Shown here: positions 1 through 8,152 of the stretch, one piece after another
How the letters are laid out: every line of letters starts with the position of its first letter
How positions within the stretch are numbered: the first letter of the stretch is position 1
NCBI GenBank assembly: GCA_002507545.1
Contig: DAVR01000004.1
Coordinates: forward strand, 40,798-104,797
Direction: 5' to 3'
From: Archaeoglobus sp. UBA230
GTDB lineage: Archaea; Halobacteriota; Archaeoglobi; Archaeoglobales; Archaeoglobaceae
DNA: 64,000 bases
Program-made: the position numbers and the translations under genes
The notes under the pieces: model-generated
Database searches by the model: none
What the model was told of the DNA's origin: nothing
The model's input: the letters and a program-made list of their open reading frames with translations, nothing else

Positions 1-1287
1 GGGAAATCTGAGCTTCTCTTTTATTTCCTCCATCGTTAATTCCTTATCCTTGCCATCACATCCGAGTCCGTATCTCCCGATTTCCAAGCTCCTCAATGCT
101 TTCTGAAGAGCTTCCTCAAAAGTTCTTCCGATAGCCATAACCTCTCCGACACTCTTCATCTGGCTCCCAAGAACCCAGTCCGCAGTGGGGAACTTGTCAA
201 AGGCAAATCTGGGTATTTTTACAACTACATAGTCAATTGTAGGCTCAAAACTCGCTGGTGTTTCTTTGGTTATATCATTGGGTATCTCATCGAGAGTATA
301 GCCAACAGCAAGCTTTGCGGCGATTTTGGCAATTGGAAAGCCTGTAGCTTTGGAAGCTAATGCAGATGATCTGCTTACACGCGGGTTCATCTCTATCGCC
401 ACAACCCTGCCATTTTCAGGGTGTACAGCGAACTGAATATTGCTTCCACCCGTCTCAACTCCAATCTCCCTTATGATCTTTATCGCTGCATCCCTAAGAT
501 ACTGGTATTCATCATCAGTCAAAGTCTGAGCCGGAGCAACGGTTATGCTGTCTCCTGTATGCACCCCCATAGGGTCGAAATTCTCGATTGAACAGATGAT
601 CACAACGTTATCTGCTAAATCCCTCATCACTTCGAGCTCAAATTCCTTCCAGCCAAGAACCCCCTCTTCAATCAGAACCTGGTTGATCATTGAGAGCTTT
701 AAACCCTTCTCTGCAATCTCCCTTAACTCCTCCCTGTTGTAGGCAATCCCACCACCTGTTCCGCCGAGAGTGAAAGCAGGTCTTACAACCACAGGATAGC
801 CAATCTCATCTGCTATGGCCAAGGCCTCACTGATGTCACTGGCAACATCACTCTTTGGTACCTCAAGGCCGATTCTTCTCATTGACTCCTTGAAAAGGTC
901 TCTGTCCTCCGCCTTTTTGATTGCCTCAAACTTCGCACCGATAAGCTCAACGCCGTATCTCTCAAGCACGCCCATCTCCGTTAGCTTAACGGCGAGATTT
1001 AACGCCGTCTGACCTCCGAGAGTCGGTAGCAGAGCATCCGGAGTCTCCCTTTCAATTATCTTGGCGACTATCTCTGCATCGAGGGGTTCGATGTAAATCC
1101 TGTCCGCCATCTCTGGGTCTGTCATTATCGTTGCCGGATTGGAGTTGACCAGCACAACCTCATAGCCCTCCTCTCTCAGAGCCTTGCATGCCTGACTGCC
1201 CGAATAATCGAACTCCGCTGCCTGACCTATAACTATCGGCCCGCTGCCTATTACCATGATCTTCTTCAGATCTTCCCTCTTCGGCAT
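1..1287 (-). CDS. carB: Carbamoyl-phosphate synthase large subunit, N-terminal part (cut by window edge)
   Basis: This is the ammonia- and ATP-using subunit that makes carbamoyl phosphate for pyrimidines and arginine. The reading frame is open for 429 codons from ATG at 1287 to the window edge. The N terminus [17 protein letters not shown] followed by [14 protein letters not shown] is the typical pre-ATP-grasp start of CarB, and the remainder covers the first ATP-grasp half. The family is usually about 1070 residues, so roughly 60 percent lies outside the window. It starts 4 bp after the carA stop, the usual carA-carB coupling. The call is safe; only the C-terminal part cannot be judged. Confidence 0.97.
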   Translation of the reverse strand, partial: MPKREDLKKIMVIGSGPIVIGQAAEFDYSGSQACKALREEGYEVVLVNSNPATIMTDPEMADRIYIEPLDAEIVAKIIERETPDALLPTLGGQTALNLAVKLTEMGVLERYGVELIGAKFEAIKKAEDRDLFKESMRRIGLEVPKSDVASDISEALAIADEIGYPVVVRPAFTLGGTGGGIAYNREELREIAEKGLKLSMINQVLIEEGVLGWKEFELEVMRDLADNVVIICSIENFDPMGVHTGDSITVAPAQTLTDDEYQYLRDAAIKIIREIGVETGGSNIQFAVHPENGRVVAIEMNPRVSRSSALASKATGFPIAKIAAKLAVGYTLDEIPNDITKETPASFEPTIDYVVVKIPRFAFDKFPTADWVLGSQMKSVGEVMAIGRTFEEALQKALRSLEIGRYGLGCDGKDKELTMEEIKEKLRFP

Positions 1288-1291
1288 TCAA

Positions 1292-2368
1292 TCACCTGTA
1301 CTCCTTCACCATCTCCACAAACCTGTCAAAGAAAAAGTAGGTGTCGTGCGGTCCCGGTCCAGCTTCAGGATGGTACTGGACGGTTATGAGGGGAATGTCT
1401 TTATGAACCAGCCCCTCAACAGTGTTATCGTTAAGATTTATCTGCGTAACCTCAATGTTTTTGGGGAGTGTTTTTTCATCAACTGCAAAGTTGTGATTCT
1501 GACTTGAGATGAAAACTCTCCCTGTTTCGAAGTCCTTCACGGGCTGATTGCTACCATGATGTCCAAACTTCAGTTTGAATGTTTTTGCTCCCAGTGCAAT
1601 GCTTGTGAGCTGATGACCCAAACATATCCCAGCCATAGGGAGCTTACCTGCGAGACTCTTTATCGTTTCAATTGCTGGTTTTACTCTTGCAGGATCGCCC
1701 GGACCGTTGGATATGAACACCCCATCAGGATTCATTTCCATAATCTTATCAGCAGGATAGTCGTAGGGCACGAGGGTGACATTTACTCCCCTCTTCATAA
1801 GCTGCCTTACAATGCTCATCTTCACACCACAGTCAATCAGCACCACTTCCAGGTTGCCCTTTGCATCCAGTCTCTTCGGCTCCTGAACGCACACCTTGTC
1901 AACGAGGTCTATATCGCTTATAAAGGGCTGTTCAACAGCCTTTTTTACTAAATCTTCTCTCTCAACGTCCCCTACTCCGATTGCAGCTTTCATGGAACCG
2001 TAAATCCTGATTTTCCTCGTCAGCATTCTCGTGTCAACACCCTCAATTCCGGGAACATTGTACTCTTTAAGCAGCTCGTCAACACTCATCTCACTTCTCC
2101 AGTTGCTCGGATGTTTGCAGAGCTCCCTAACAACAAATCCCTCAACCTTTACCCCATCGCTCTCGAAATCCTCCCTCGTAACGCCGTAGTTCCCTATGAG
2201 GGGATAGGTCATCATCAAAATCTGTCCTTTGTAGCTCGGGTCTGTCAAGGCTTCAACGTAGCCCGTCATGCTCGTGCAGAATACTATTTCGCCCAGTGCA
2301 TCCTTCTCGGCACCAAAGGCTCTCCCCTCAACATAAGTACCATCTTCAAGAGCAAGAGCCGCCCTCAT
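1292..2368 (-). CDS. carA: Carbamoyl-phosphate synthase small (glutaminase) subunit
   Basis: The protein hydrolyses glutamine and channels ammonia to CarB. It has 358 residues, a normal length. The N-terminal CPSase small-subunit domain is followed by a class I glutamine amidotransferase domain with the nucleophile in GICLGHQ (Cys249) and the His/Glu pair in YHPEAGPGPHDT (about 333 and 335). The start ATG overlaps the purC stop (ATGA, 4 bp) and the stop lies 4 bp before carB, so purC, carA and carB are translationally coupled. The catalytic triad is intact. Confidence 0.98.
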   Translation of the reverse strand: MRAALALEDGTYVEGRAFGAEKDALGEIVFCTSMTGYVEALTDPSYKGQILMMTYPLIGNYGVTREDFESDGVKVEGFVVRELCKHPSNWRSEMSVDELLKEYNVPGIEGVDTRMLTRKIRIYGSMKAAIGVGDVEREDLVKKAVEQPFISDIDLVDKVCVQEPKRLDAKGNLEVVLIDCGVKMSIVRQLMKRGVNVTLVPYDYPADKIMEMNPDGVFISNGPGDPARVKPAIETIKSLAGKLPMAGICLGHQLTSIALGAKTFKLKFGHHGSNQPVKDFETGRVFISSQNHNFAVDEKTLPKNIEVTQINLNDNTVEGLVHKDIPLITVQYHPEAGPGPHDTYFFFDRFVEMVKEYR

Positions 2369-3360
2369 CCAAGCACCTCTTTGAGCTCTCCTACTACATC
2401 CTTAAGCTTAGGAGCGTCGAAGAGTTGTTTTCCAGTAACCTCATTGCAGAAGGCCCTGTAAAGGTTCGAAACTCCCTCTCTGACATTATCCGGAAGCTTC
2501 GGCGGAACTCCCACAGCCTCCCTCCATCCCTCCTTGCCCTTATAGGCCTTTACCCTTTCATACCATTCTGTCTTTCTGTAATACTTTCTGAGTAGTTCCT
2601 TGCTAACTTCAAAGCCGTTCATGCTGAACCTGCACTCATCAGGAGTGCCCACAGCGTCAACGACCATGAAATTCCTGCTCTCATCGAAGGCAACCTCAAT
2701 CTTTCCATCCTCGTTTTCAAGTCCTGCCTTGCCAACTTCCTTTGTTATAAGTCCATCAACCTCAATAACAAGCTCCTTTAGCCTATCAAACTCCTCATCT
2801 GCAAGTCCAGCCATTTCCTTAGCTTCATTGTAGCTCAGATAGCGATCAACATCTTCAAGCTTCGTGCTGAAATCAACAATCGGTTTTTTGAGCTTCATAT
2901 TCGGCTCTACTCTGTCAAGCCCGAAGTCTTGGGGCTTCACCTCTCCCCTCTCAATCCTTCTGAGCAGCGATGAGCCCTCCGGAATGCTGTTTCTGTAGAT
3001 AATCTCAAGAGGTATCAGGAAGTTTCCGGTGAGACTTTTGAAAATTGAATAGTCACCATTTGCAGGCTTAACAACCCTTACAAGCTTTATTTCCATCACA
3101 TTTATGGGTGATTCAATCTCGTCGAACTTCTTGACCTTATCATCTTCAACAAGGCCAATATAGTGGGTCTTTATTCCTTCCTCCTCCAACCTTTCGAAGA
3201 AGTAAGCTGAAACCGTGCAGAGTGCTTTTCCCTTATCATCTATTTTGTCTGGCATCTCCCCGTAATCGAAGACAGAGTAGCGGTCAGAGAAAAGGAATCT
3301 TCCGACTCCGGGAGTATCCTTAGGTTCTTTTATAACAACCAAATCCTTTACGCTCCCCAT
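2365..3360 (-). CDS. purC: Phosphoribosylaminoimidazole-succinocarboxamide synthase (SAICAR synthetase)
   Basis: PurC joins CAIR and aspartate with ATP in purine synthesis. The N-terminal segment KDTPGVGRFLFSDRYSVFDYG and the later RNSIPEGSSLLRRIERGE match the nucleotide- and substrate-binding parts of the SAICAR synthetase fold. At 331 residues it is longer than the usual bacterial 240-residue enzyme; the extra roughly 90 residues are C-terminal, an arrangement I associate with some archaeal PurC proteins. It lies 4 bp after purE and overlaps carA by 4 bp, so purine and pyrimidine genes share one transcript. Confidence 0.95.
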   Translation of the reverse strand: MGSVKDLVVIKEPKDTPGVGRFLFSDRYSVFDYGEMPDKIDDKGKALCTVSAYFFERLEEEGIKTHYIGLVEDDKVKKFDEIESPINVMEIKLVRVVKPANGDYSIFKSLTGNFLIPLEIIYRNSIPEGSSLLRRIERGEVKPQDFGLDRVEPNMKLKKPIVDFSTKLEDVDRYLSYNEAKEMAGLADEEFDRLKELVIEVDGLITKEVGKAGLENEDGKIEVAFDESRNFMVVDAVGTPDECRFSMNGFEVSKELLRKYYRKTEWYERVKAYKGKEGWREAVGVPPKLPDNVREGVSNLYRAFCNEVTGKQLFDAPKLKDVVGELKEVLG

Positions 3361-3364
3361 CTAA

Positions 3365-3829
3365 TCACCCCAGTTCCTCGTCGGCTTTATAAATCTCTCC
3401 TTTTTTCCTATCCTGATAGTTCTTCACCCTCTCCCTGACCTTTTCATCCGTTAATGCTGCGATTTTTGCAACAGCCAGAGCGGTATTCTCGGCTTCCATC
3501 ACCAAAAGAGGGGCAACGCCTGATGGCATCCTTATGCTTGAAAGAATGTCCATACCGGCAAATCTGTCGCTGTATGGGGGGGAAGCAATGACAGGCCTTA
3601 CTGTATTTGCATCAACAAAACCACTCAACGCGTTGCTCCTCCCCGCAACTGTAACAAATACAACATCGTCTTTCTCGTATTCTTTTATTATCTCAAGAAC
3701 CTTTTGTGGAGTTTTGTGAGCTGAAGCAACTCTCAAAATGCTACTAATTCCGAATTCAGAAAGATTTTCAGCTATTTTTCTGCAATAATCCAGATCGGAT
3801 TTTGAGCCCATTATGATTACCGCCTTCAT
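3365..3829 (-). CDS. purE: AIR carboxylase PurE, class II type
   Basis: I place the start at ATG 3829 (MKAVIIMGSKSD), giving 154 residues. A GGAGG-type ribosome site lies just upstream, and the 44 codons further upstream encode sequence unlike PurE. The motifs GSKSD, SAHKTP, AGRSNALSG and RMPSGVAP are visible. Lys in AHKTP and the GRSNALSG motif point to class II PurE, which carboxylates AIR directly with CO2, rather than class I, which needs PurK. No purK is present in the window. It is the first gene of the purE-purC-carA-carB operon. Confidence 0.93.
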   Translation of the reverse strand: MKAVIIMGSKSDLDYCRKIAENLSEFGISSILRVASAHKTPQKVLEIIKEYEKDDVVFVTVAGRSNALSGFVDANTVRPVIASPPYSDRFAGMDILSSIRMPSGVAPLLVMEAENTALAVAKIAALTDEKVRERVKNYQDRKKGEIYKADEELG

Positions 3830-3868
3830 CCACAACACCTGCCCTCCTTTAACCCAAAATTTTAGCAC

Positions 3869-3879
3869 AAAATATAACA
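3869..3879 (-). promoter_or_regulatory. TATA box of purE-purC-carAB operon
   Basis: On the minus strand the sequence reads GTTATATTTTG. Initiation about 26 bp downstream would fall near 3848, leaving a leader of about 20 nt that holds the GGAGG site before ATG 3829. The position is inferred from spacing only. Confidence 0.55.
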
Positions 3880-3938
3880 TTCTCGGTTGCTTAGTGTTTT
3901 TCATTACTATACGAAAAGTTAAGAAAGAGAGGGTTGCA

Positions 3939-3950
3939 AAAAATTTAAAT
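3939..3950 (+). promoter_or_regulatory. TATA box of the AAA ATPase gene
   Basis: The sequence AAAAATTTAAAT lies about 38 bp before ATG 3983. Expected initiation near 3971 would give a short leader that contains AGGAAG. It is divergent from the purE promoter. Confidence 0.5.
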
Positions 3951-3982
3951 TCCTCCCACACGATTCATAGGAAGTGTCCCAA

Positions 3983-5212
3983 ATGAGTGCTGTTAAACTT
4001 GTAGAACTGCTGCTGACAGCAGAAGTATTCAACAGATATGAGGAGCTGACTGAGGATGACATACCTAAGGAAATAAGGAAGCTCCTCTACAGTAAAGGAG
4101 GTATAAGGCGTCCCCTTGTAATAAGAGCAGACATAGCTGCGAAATATGCAGGAGAAGTTGATCAGAAGCCACCTTTTGTAGATTTAAATGCATTCTCAAA
4201 GCAGTATATCCTAACATCCTTCGATCTGGCTGTTAAATGGCTTGCATCGAGGGGAATTGAACTGATAAAGAGAAATCCAGCTCTCGCCTATTATTACCAG
4301 AACTACGATTCTCTTGATGTCTCTTATGAGGAAGCGAGGAAAGCAAATCTGCCAAAACATGGGGACAAAGAGTGGCTTAAAAGTGTTATCGAGGAGCTTG
4401 AAAAGAAGGAAGAGACAAAAGAGATGCTAAGTCTTGTAAGGGTGCTTTCACCAGAAGAAATACCCATTGATTTCAAGGATGTTGCACTTAGCGAGGAGCA
4501 GCTTGAAGAAGTTAGGAAGATTGAAGTTGCAATTGAGGAAAGAAAGTTTTTGAGGAAAATCGGGTTGTCTGATATTGGCAAACTTCTCTTCATAGGTCCT
4601 CCCGGAACTGGTAAAACGACGACGGCAAGAGCTTTGAGCAAAAAACTCTACCTCCCACTTCTTGAAGTCAAACTGTCAATGATAACGAGCCAGTATTTGG
4701 GTGAAACGTCAAAGAACATAGAAAAGGTTTTCGAGATTGCGAGGAAAATGAATCCGTGCATACTCTTCATTGACGAATTCGATTATGTTGCAAAGATGAG
4801 AACGAGCGATGAGCATGCTGCAATAAAAAGAGCGGTAAACACCTTGTTGAAGTCCATTGATGAGATCAACCTTGTTGAGGATGGTGTTCTTCTCATCGCC
4901 GCAACAAATCATCCGAGCCTCCTCGATCCAGCAGTATGGAGAAGATTTGATAAGGTTATTGAATTTCCCGAACCGGCAGAGGTGATAAGGCGAAGGATTT
5001 TTGAGATATTTCTGGCAAAAATTGAGGGGGACTTCAACATTGACGAGTTGGTGAAGGAAACCGATGGGTTTACGGGGGCAGACATCAAGCTGGTGGTCAG
5101 GGAAGCTGTCCTGAAGGCGCTGCTTGAGAGAAGGAGGACACTAACCCAGACCGACCTTATTGAGGCAATTAGGGATGTGAGAGAGAGACTTAAGCTCAAA
5201 ACATCCTACTGA
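3983..5212 (+). CDS. AAA-family ATPase with helical N-terminal domain
   Basis: A single AAA module follows an N-terminal region of about 200 residues. Walker A GPPGTGKT lies near residues 205-212 and Walker B LFIDEFDYV near 261; a sensor/arginine-finger region (AATNHPSLLDPAVWRRFD) and a C-terminal helical lid follow. The start is ATG 3983 because AGGAAG lies about 10 bp upstream, whereas an upstream in-frame GTG at 3974 would have no spacing. The N-terminal domain is not a PAN or Cdc48 N-domain that I recognise. It could belong to the AMA group described from Archaeoglobus and methanogens, but I cannot confirm that. The next gene begins 1 bp after its stop. Confidence 0.85.
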   Translation: MSAVKLVELLLTAEVFNRYEELTEDDIPKEIRKLLYSKGGIRRPLVIRADIAAKYAGEVDQKPPFVDLNAFSKQYILTSFDLAVKWLASRGIELIKRNPALAYYYQNYDSLDVSYEEARKANLPKHGDKEWLKSVIEELEKKEETKEMLSLVRVLSPEEIPIDFKDVALSEEQLEEVRKIEVAIEERKFLRKIGLSDIGKLLFIGPPGTGKTTTARALSKKLYLPLLEVKLSMITSQYLGETSKNIEKVFEIARKMNPCILFIDEFDYVAKMRTSDEHAAIKRAVNTLLKSIDEINLVEDGVLLIAATNHPSLLDPAVWRRFDKVIEFPEPAEVIRRRIFEIFLAKIEGDFNIDELVKETDGFTGADIKLVVREAVLKALLERRRTLTQTDLIEAIRDVRERLKLKTSY

Positions 5213-5213
5213 T

Positions 5214-5978
5214 ATGATAGTGACCCTCCTTGGAACCGGAGACTCTCCCGGTACGCCGATTATAAACTGTCACTGCAAAACCTGCGAGGATGCGAGGAGG
5301 AGAGGTTGGGAGAGGAAGCGTTTTTCTGTAATGGTGCAGAATGAGGGAAAGACTGTCCTGATTGACACCTCTCCAGATTTAAGGAGGCAGCTACTCGACA
5401 ATAAGGTTGAGAAGGTTGATGCCGTCATCTGGACTCACTGCCACTTTGACCATTTCGGAGGGTTTGGAGAGTTCTACAGAGTTCAGAACAACGTTAAGGT
5501 TTACACAACGTCACAGATACATGAGGACATAGGCAGATTCATGAAATTCCTTTCCTATAAAGCAATCGAGGTTGAAGTTTACAACCCCTTCAGCATAGGA
5601 GGTATGGATTTTACTCTCTTCAAAGTCAATCATCCCAGCGTGGATTCTGTGGGGGTTAAGGTAGAGTGGAAGGGATACAAAGTGGTCATCAGTGGAGATA
5701 CAAACATAAGAATCCCCGAAGAAAGCATAAGAGAAATGCGCAATCCTGACCTTTTTGTTGTTGAGGCTCTCGCTCCTACAGGCAGATTCAGGAAGCACAT
5801 GAACGCAAGGGAGGCGTTGAATCTGGCAAAAAAACTTAATGCAAGAAAGGCGGTTCTTACCCATCTCGGCCACTTTTACCCACCCCACCACATTGCAATC
5901 AAAAACTATCCAGTTGGCGAGGATTATCAGACTTTCTCCTTCGGAGAGGGGAGGTTGAATGGGTTCTTTGGGGATTGA
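5214..5978 (+). CDS. Metallo-beta-lactamase-fold hydrolase, PhnP-like
   Basis: The protein has 254 residues and belongs to the PhnP-like cyclic phosphodiesterase branch of the metallo-beta-lactamase superfamily. The metal motif THCHFDHFGG lies near residue 75, followed by SGDTN and LTHLGHFYPPHH near the C terminus. An N-terminal CHCKTC cluster is the structural zinc site typical of PhnP-like proteins. The substrate is unknown; there is no phosphonate operon here. It starts 1 bp after the AAA ATPase stop and overlaps mfnF by 20 bp, so the three genes are probably cotranscribed. Confidence 0.88.
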   Translation: MIVTLLGTGDSPGTPIINCHCKTCEDARRRGWERKRFSVMVQNEGKTVLIDTSPDLRRQLLDNKVEKVDAVIWTHCHFDHFGGFGEFYRVQNNVKVYTTSQIHEDIGRFMKFLSYKAIEVEVYNPFSIGGMDFTLFKVNHPSVDSVGVKVEWKGYKVVISGDTNIRIPEESIREMRNPDLFVVEALAPTGRFRKHMNAREALNLAKKLNARKAVLTHLGHFYPPHHIAIKNYPVGEDYQTFSFGEGRLNGFFGD

Positions 5979-6906
5979 CATTGGAGGAGCAAATTTGAAG
6001 GTTGCTTCAGAAGATGGATGGGAAATCATCTACTTTCCAATGTGGAAAAAGGCTGAAGAGTTGGAAGATATCCTAAGGGATATTGCAGAGAGGCATTCCG
6101 CAAAGAGAGCTGGCGTGGTAATGACGGCAGAACTCTCAGATGTTTTTAGGAGCAAGGAAGAGGGTGTGAAGTTCATTGGAGGAATCTGCAAGAAGGTCTT
6201 TGAGGAAGTGTTTTTCCTCGATGTCAGTGGTAAGCTTTCCCAAACCTTGGATGAACCCACAGAGTTTGCTGCAAGCAACTGGGTCGCTTCAGCAACATTT
6301 TTGCTCAGAGAGGGGTATAGAAACTTCCTTTTTGTTGATATTGGCTCCACAACAACAGACATAATTCCAGTCACTGACAGAATTGAGGCTGCTAAAACGG
6401 ACTTTGAGAGGTTGAAGAGGGGAGAAATGGTTTACATTGGCATTCTCAGAACTCCTGTGTTCTATGTATTAAAAGAATTTGATTCTACTCCTCTCTGCCC
6501 TGAATTCTTCGCCATAACTGCAGACGTGTTTATCGCAACGGGAGATATTACTGAAGATGATTACACATGCGAAACCCCTGACGGGAAAGACAGAGATGAA
6601 ATATCGTGTCTGAAACGGGTTGCAAGAACAATTTGCTGCGATCTCGAAGAGATTGGAATCAATAAAGCCAAGCAACTTGCCTTTGAAGCTAAAAAAGCTA
6701 TGAAAGGCTTGCTGAAGGATGGTCTGAGGAAAAAGACAGAAGATTATGGGATTGAAAGAATTTTTGCCTGTGGAATCGGAGAGTTTTTGATTGAAGAGAT
6801 TTGCAATGAGATTGATGTTGAGTTTATCAGCCTTTCCAGTTTGTATGGCGAATACTCGAAGCTTTTCCCAGCCTTCGCAATGTTAAAGCTTGTCCAGAAG
6901 GATTGA
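5959..6906 (+). CDS. mfnF: Methanofuran biosynthesis protein MfnF (H4MPT-linked C1 pathway family)
   Basis: The 315-residue protein begins with GIDIGGANLKVA and contains FVDIGSTTTDIIP, the two phosphate-binding loops of the ASKHA/hydantoinase-oxoprolinase fold, as in the family annotated as H4MPT-linked C1 transfer protein. The methanococcal member MfnF joins an aminomethylfuran diphosphate with glutamyl-tyramine to form the methanofuran core. A methanofuran-using organism such as Archaeoglobus would need it. The start at 5959 follows GGGGAGGTTGA closely. The 3' end overlaps the convergent aldolase gene by 24 bp. Confidence 0.85.
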   Translation: MGSLGIDIGGANLKVASEDGWEIIYFPMWKKAEELEDILRDIAERHSAKRAGVVMTAELSDVFRSKEEGVKFIGGICKKVFEEVFFLDVSGKLSQTLDEPTEFAASNWVASATFLLREGYRNFLFVDIGSTTTDIIPVTDRIEAAKTDFERLKRGEMVYIGILRTPVFYVLKEFDSTPLCPEFFAITADVFIATGDITEDDYTCETPDGKDRDEISCLKRVARTICCDLEEIGINKAKQLAFEAKKAMKGLLKDGLRKKTEDYGIERIFACGIGEFLIEEICNEIDVEFISLSSLYGEYSKLFPAFAMLKLVQKD

Positions 6907-7443
6907 TCTGTATATTATCTCGCATGAGTGCTCCAAATAGCTCAATTTGTTGTATGCATCCCTTAAGTTCTTTCCTCCCGCATACATTCCGTGATTTCTG
7001 ACCACAGCCACACCCTTTTCCTTTACAACGTCTGAAATCAATTCTGCAAGTTCTGGAGAACCAAATTGACCCTCGACAACTCTGACTTTACCAAAGTAGA
7101 GCTTTCCCTCCAGATCCATCGGCTCTATACTGTCCATTCTCGCCCCTAAAACCACGTTGAATACCCCATGGCAGTGCAGAACTGCAGAATATTCTGTCTT
7201 TTCGTAAATTTTCTGATGAATAACCTGATCAACAGAAGCCTCTCTGATGAACTCTCCAATTTTCAACTTTACAAAAGAGTTTTCTGACATGTCATCGAGG
7301 TTAACACCGCTTTTCGTGATGTAAATGGCACTCCCAACCTTGAAACTCATGTTTCCACTTGCCCCATCAATTAGCTTGGCTGCTGCAAGAAGCTTTCCCA
7401 CCTTTATCGCTTCTTCGAACATAAATTCAAGGGAACGAAACAT
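6883..7443 (-). CDS. fucA: Class II aldolase, L-fuculose-1-phosphate aldolase type
   Basis: The 186-residue zinc-dependent aldolase carries the family motifs DGASGNMSF, a zinc-binding HCHG near residue 95 and RNHGMYAGG near the C terminus. A methanocaldococcal homologue of similar size is thought to supply lactaldehyde for coenzyme F420, a plausible role here because the neighbour mfnF is also a C1-coenzyme gene. Sugar catabolism is the alternative. It is convergent with mfnF (24 bp overlap) and divergent from psmB. ATG 7443 lies about 23 bp from a TATA box, so the message is probably leaderless. Confidence 0.88.
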   Translation of the reverse strand: MFRSLEFMFEEAIKVGKLLAAAKLIDGASGNMSFKVGSAIYITKSGVNLDDMSENSFVKLKIGEFIREASVDQVIHQKIYEKTEYSAVLHCHGVFNVVLGARMDSIEPMDLEGKLYFGKVRVVEGQFGSPELAELISDVVKEKGVAVVRNHGMYAGGKNLRDAYNKLSYLEHSCEIIYRSILLDKL

Positions 7444-7460
7444 TTAAAAATCTTTTTTTC

Positions 7461-7470
7461 TCAATATATC
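7461..7470 (-). promoter_or_regulatory. TATA box of the fucA-type aldolase gene
   Basis: The minus strand reads GATATATTGA centred about 23 bp from ATG 7443. This predicts a leaderless or nearly leaderless transcript. Confidence 0.5.
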
Positions 7471-7482
7471 TTGCCTTAGGGC

Positions 7483-7492
7483 TATTTTAAAA
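7483..7492 (+). promoter_or_regulatory. TATA box of psmB-aCPSF1
   Basis: TATTTTAAAA is centred about 28 bp before ATG 7516. It lies back to back with the aldolase promoter, so the two genes share a 72-bp divergent region. Confidence 0.5.
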
Positions 7493-7515
7493 ACTCAAAA
7501 AAGAAAGTGATGACC

Positions 7516-8151
7516 ATGATGGAAGAGAAAATATATAAAGGAACCACGACCGTAGGTCTCGTTTGTAAGGACGGAGTAGTGATGGCTACCGAGAAAAGAG
7601 CCACAATGGGAAACTTCATTGCCAGCAGACAGGCCAAGAAAATTTACCAGATTGCCGACAGGATGGCAATGACTACAGCAGGAAGTGTGGGAGATGCCCA
7701 GTTTCTCGCTCGAATTATCAAGATTGAGGCGAACTTGTACGAAATAAGACGGGAAAGGAAACCCACGGTCAAAGCAGTTGCAACTCTAACTTCCAACCTA
7801 CTCAACTCATACCGCTACTTCCCGTATCTCGTCCAGCTCCTCATAGGTGGTCTTGATACTAAAGGAGCGAGCATATACTCTATTGATCCCATAGGAGGAG
7901 CTATTGAGGAAAAGGAGGTAGTGGCTACGGGAAGTGGAAGTCTCACAGCCTACGGAGTGCTTGAAGACAGATTTACGCCAGATACAACCGTTGATGAAGC
8001 TGTGGAGCTGGCTGTGAGAGCAATATATTCAGCAATGAGGAGAGATTCTGCTTCAGGAGATGGGATTGATGTGGTGAAGATTACAGACACGGAATATTAC
8101 CAGTTCAAACCAGAAGAAGTTGAGGAGATACTGGCAAAGTTTAGGAAGTGA
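7516..8151 (+). CDS. psmB: 20S proteasome beta subunit
   Basis: This is the proteolytic subunit of the archaeal proteasome. A short propeptide MMEEKIYKG precedes TTTVGL, so autocatalytic cleavage after Gly9 exposes the catalytic Thr. The catalytic Lys lies in [11 protein letters not shown]. Two in-frame upstream starts (GTG 7507, ATG 7510) exist; I prefer ATG 7516 because of the TATA spacing and an AGTGAT element just upstream. The stop lies 1 bp before the aCPSF1 start, a proteasome/RNA-processing pairing I recall from Archaeoglobus. No alpha subunit is in the window. Confidence 0.96.
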   Translation: MMEEKIYKGTTTVGLVCKDGVVMATEKRATMGNFIASRQAKKIYQIADRMAMTTAGSVGDAQFLARIIKIEANLYEIRRERKPTVKAVATLTSNLLNSYRYFPYLVQLLIGGLDTKGASIYSIDPIGGAIEEKEVVATGSGSLTAYGVLEDRFTPDTTVDEAVELAVRAIYSAMRRDSASGDGIDVVKITDTEYYQFKPEEVEEILAKFRK

Positions 8152-8152
8152 G

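Noticed and set aside
3830..3961. N-terminal extension of PurE by 44 residues
   Set aside because: The extension is unlike PurE, covers the promoter and TATA box, and a ribosome site sits right before ATG 3829.
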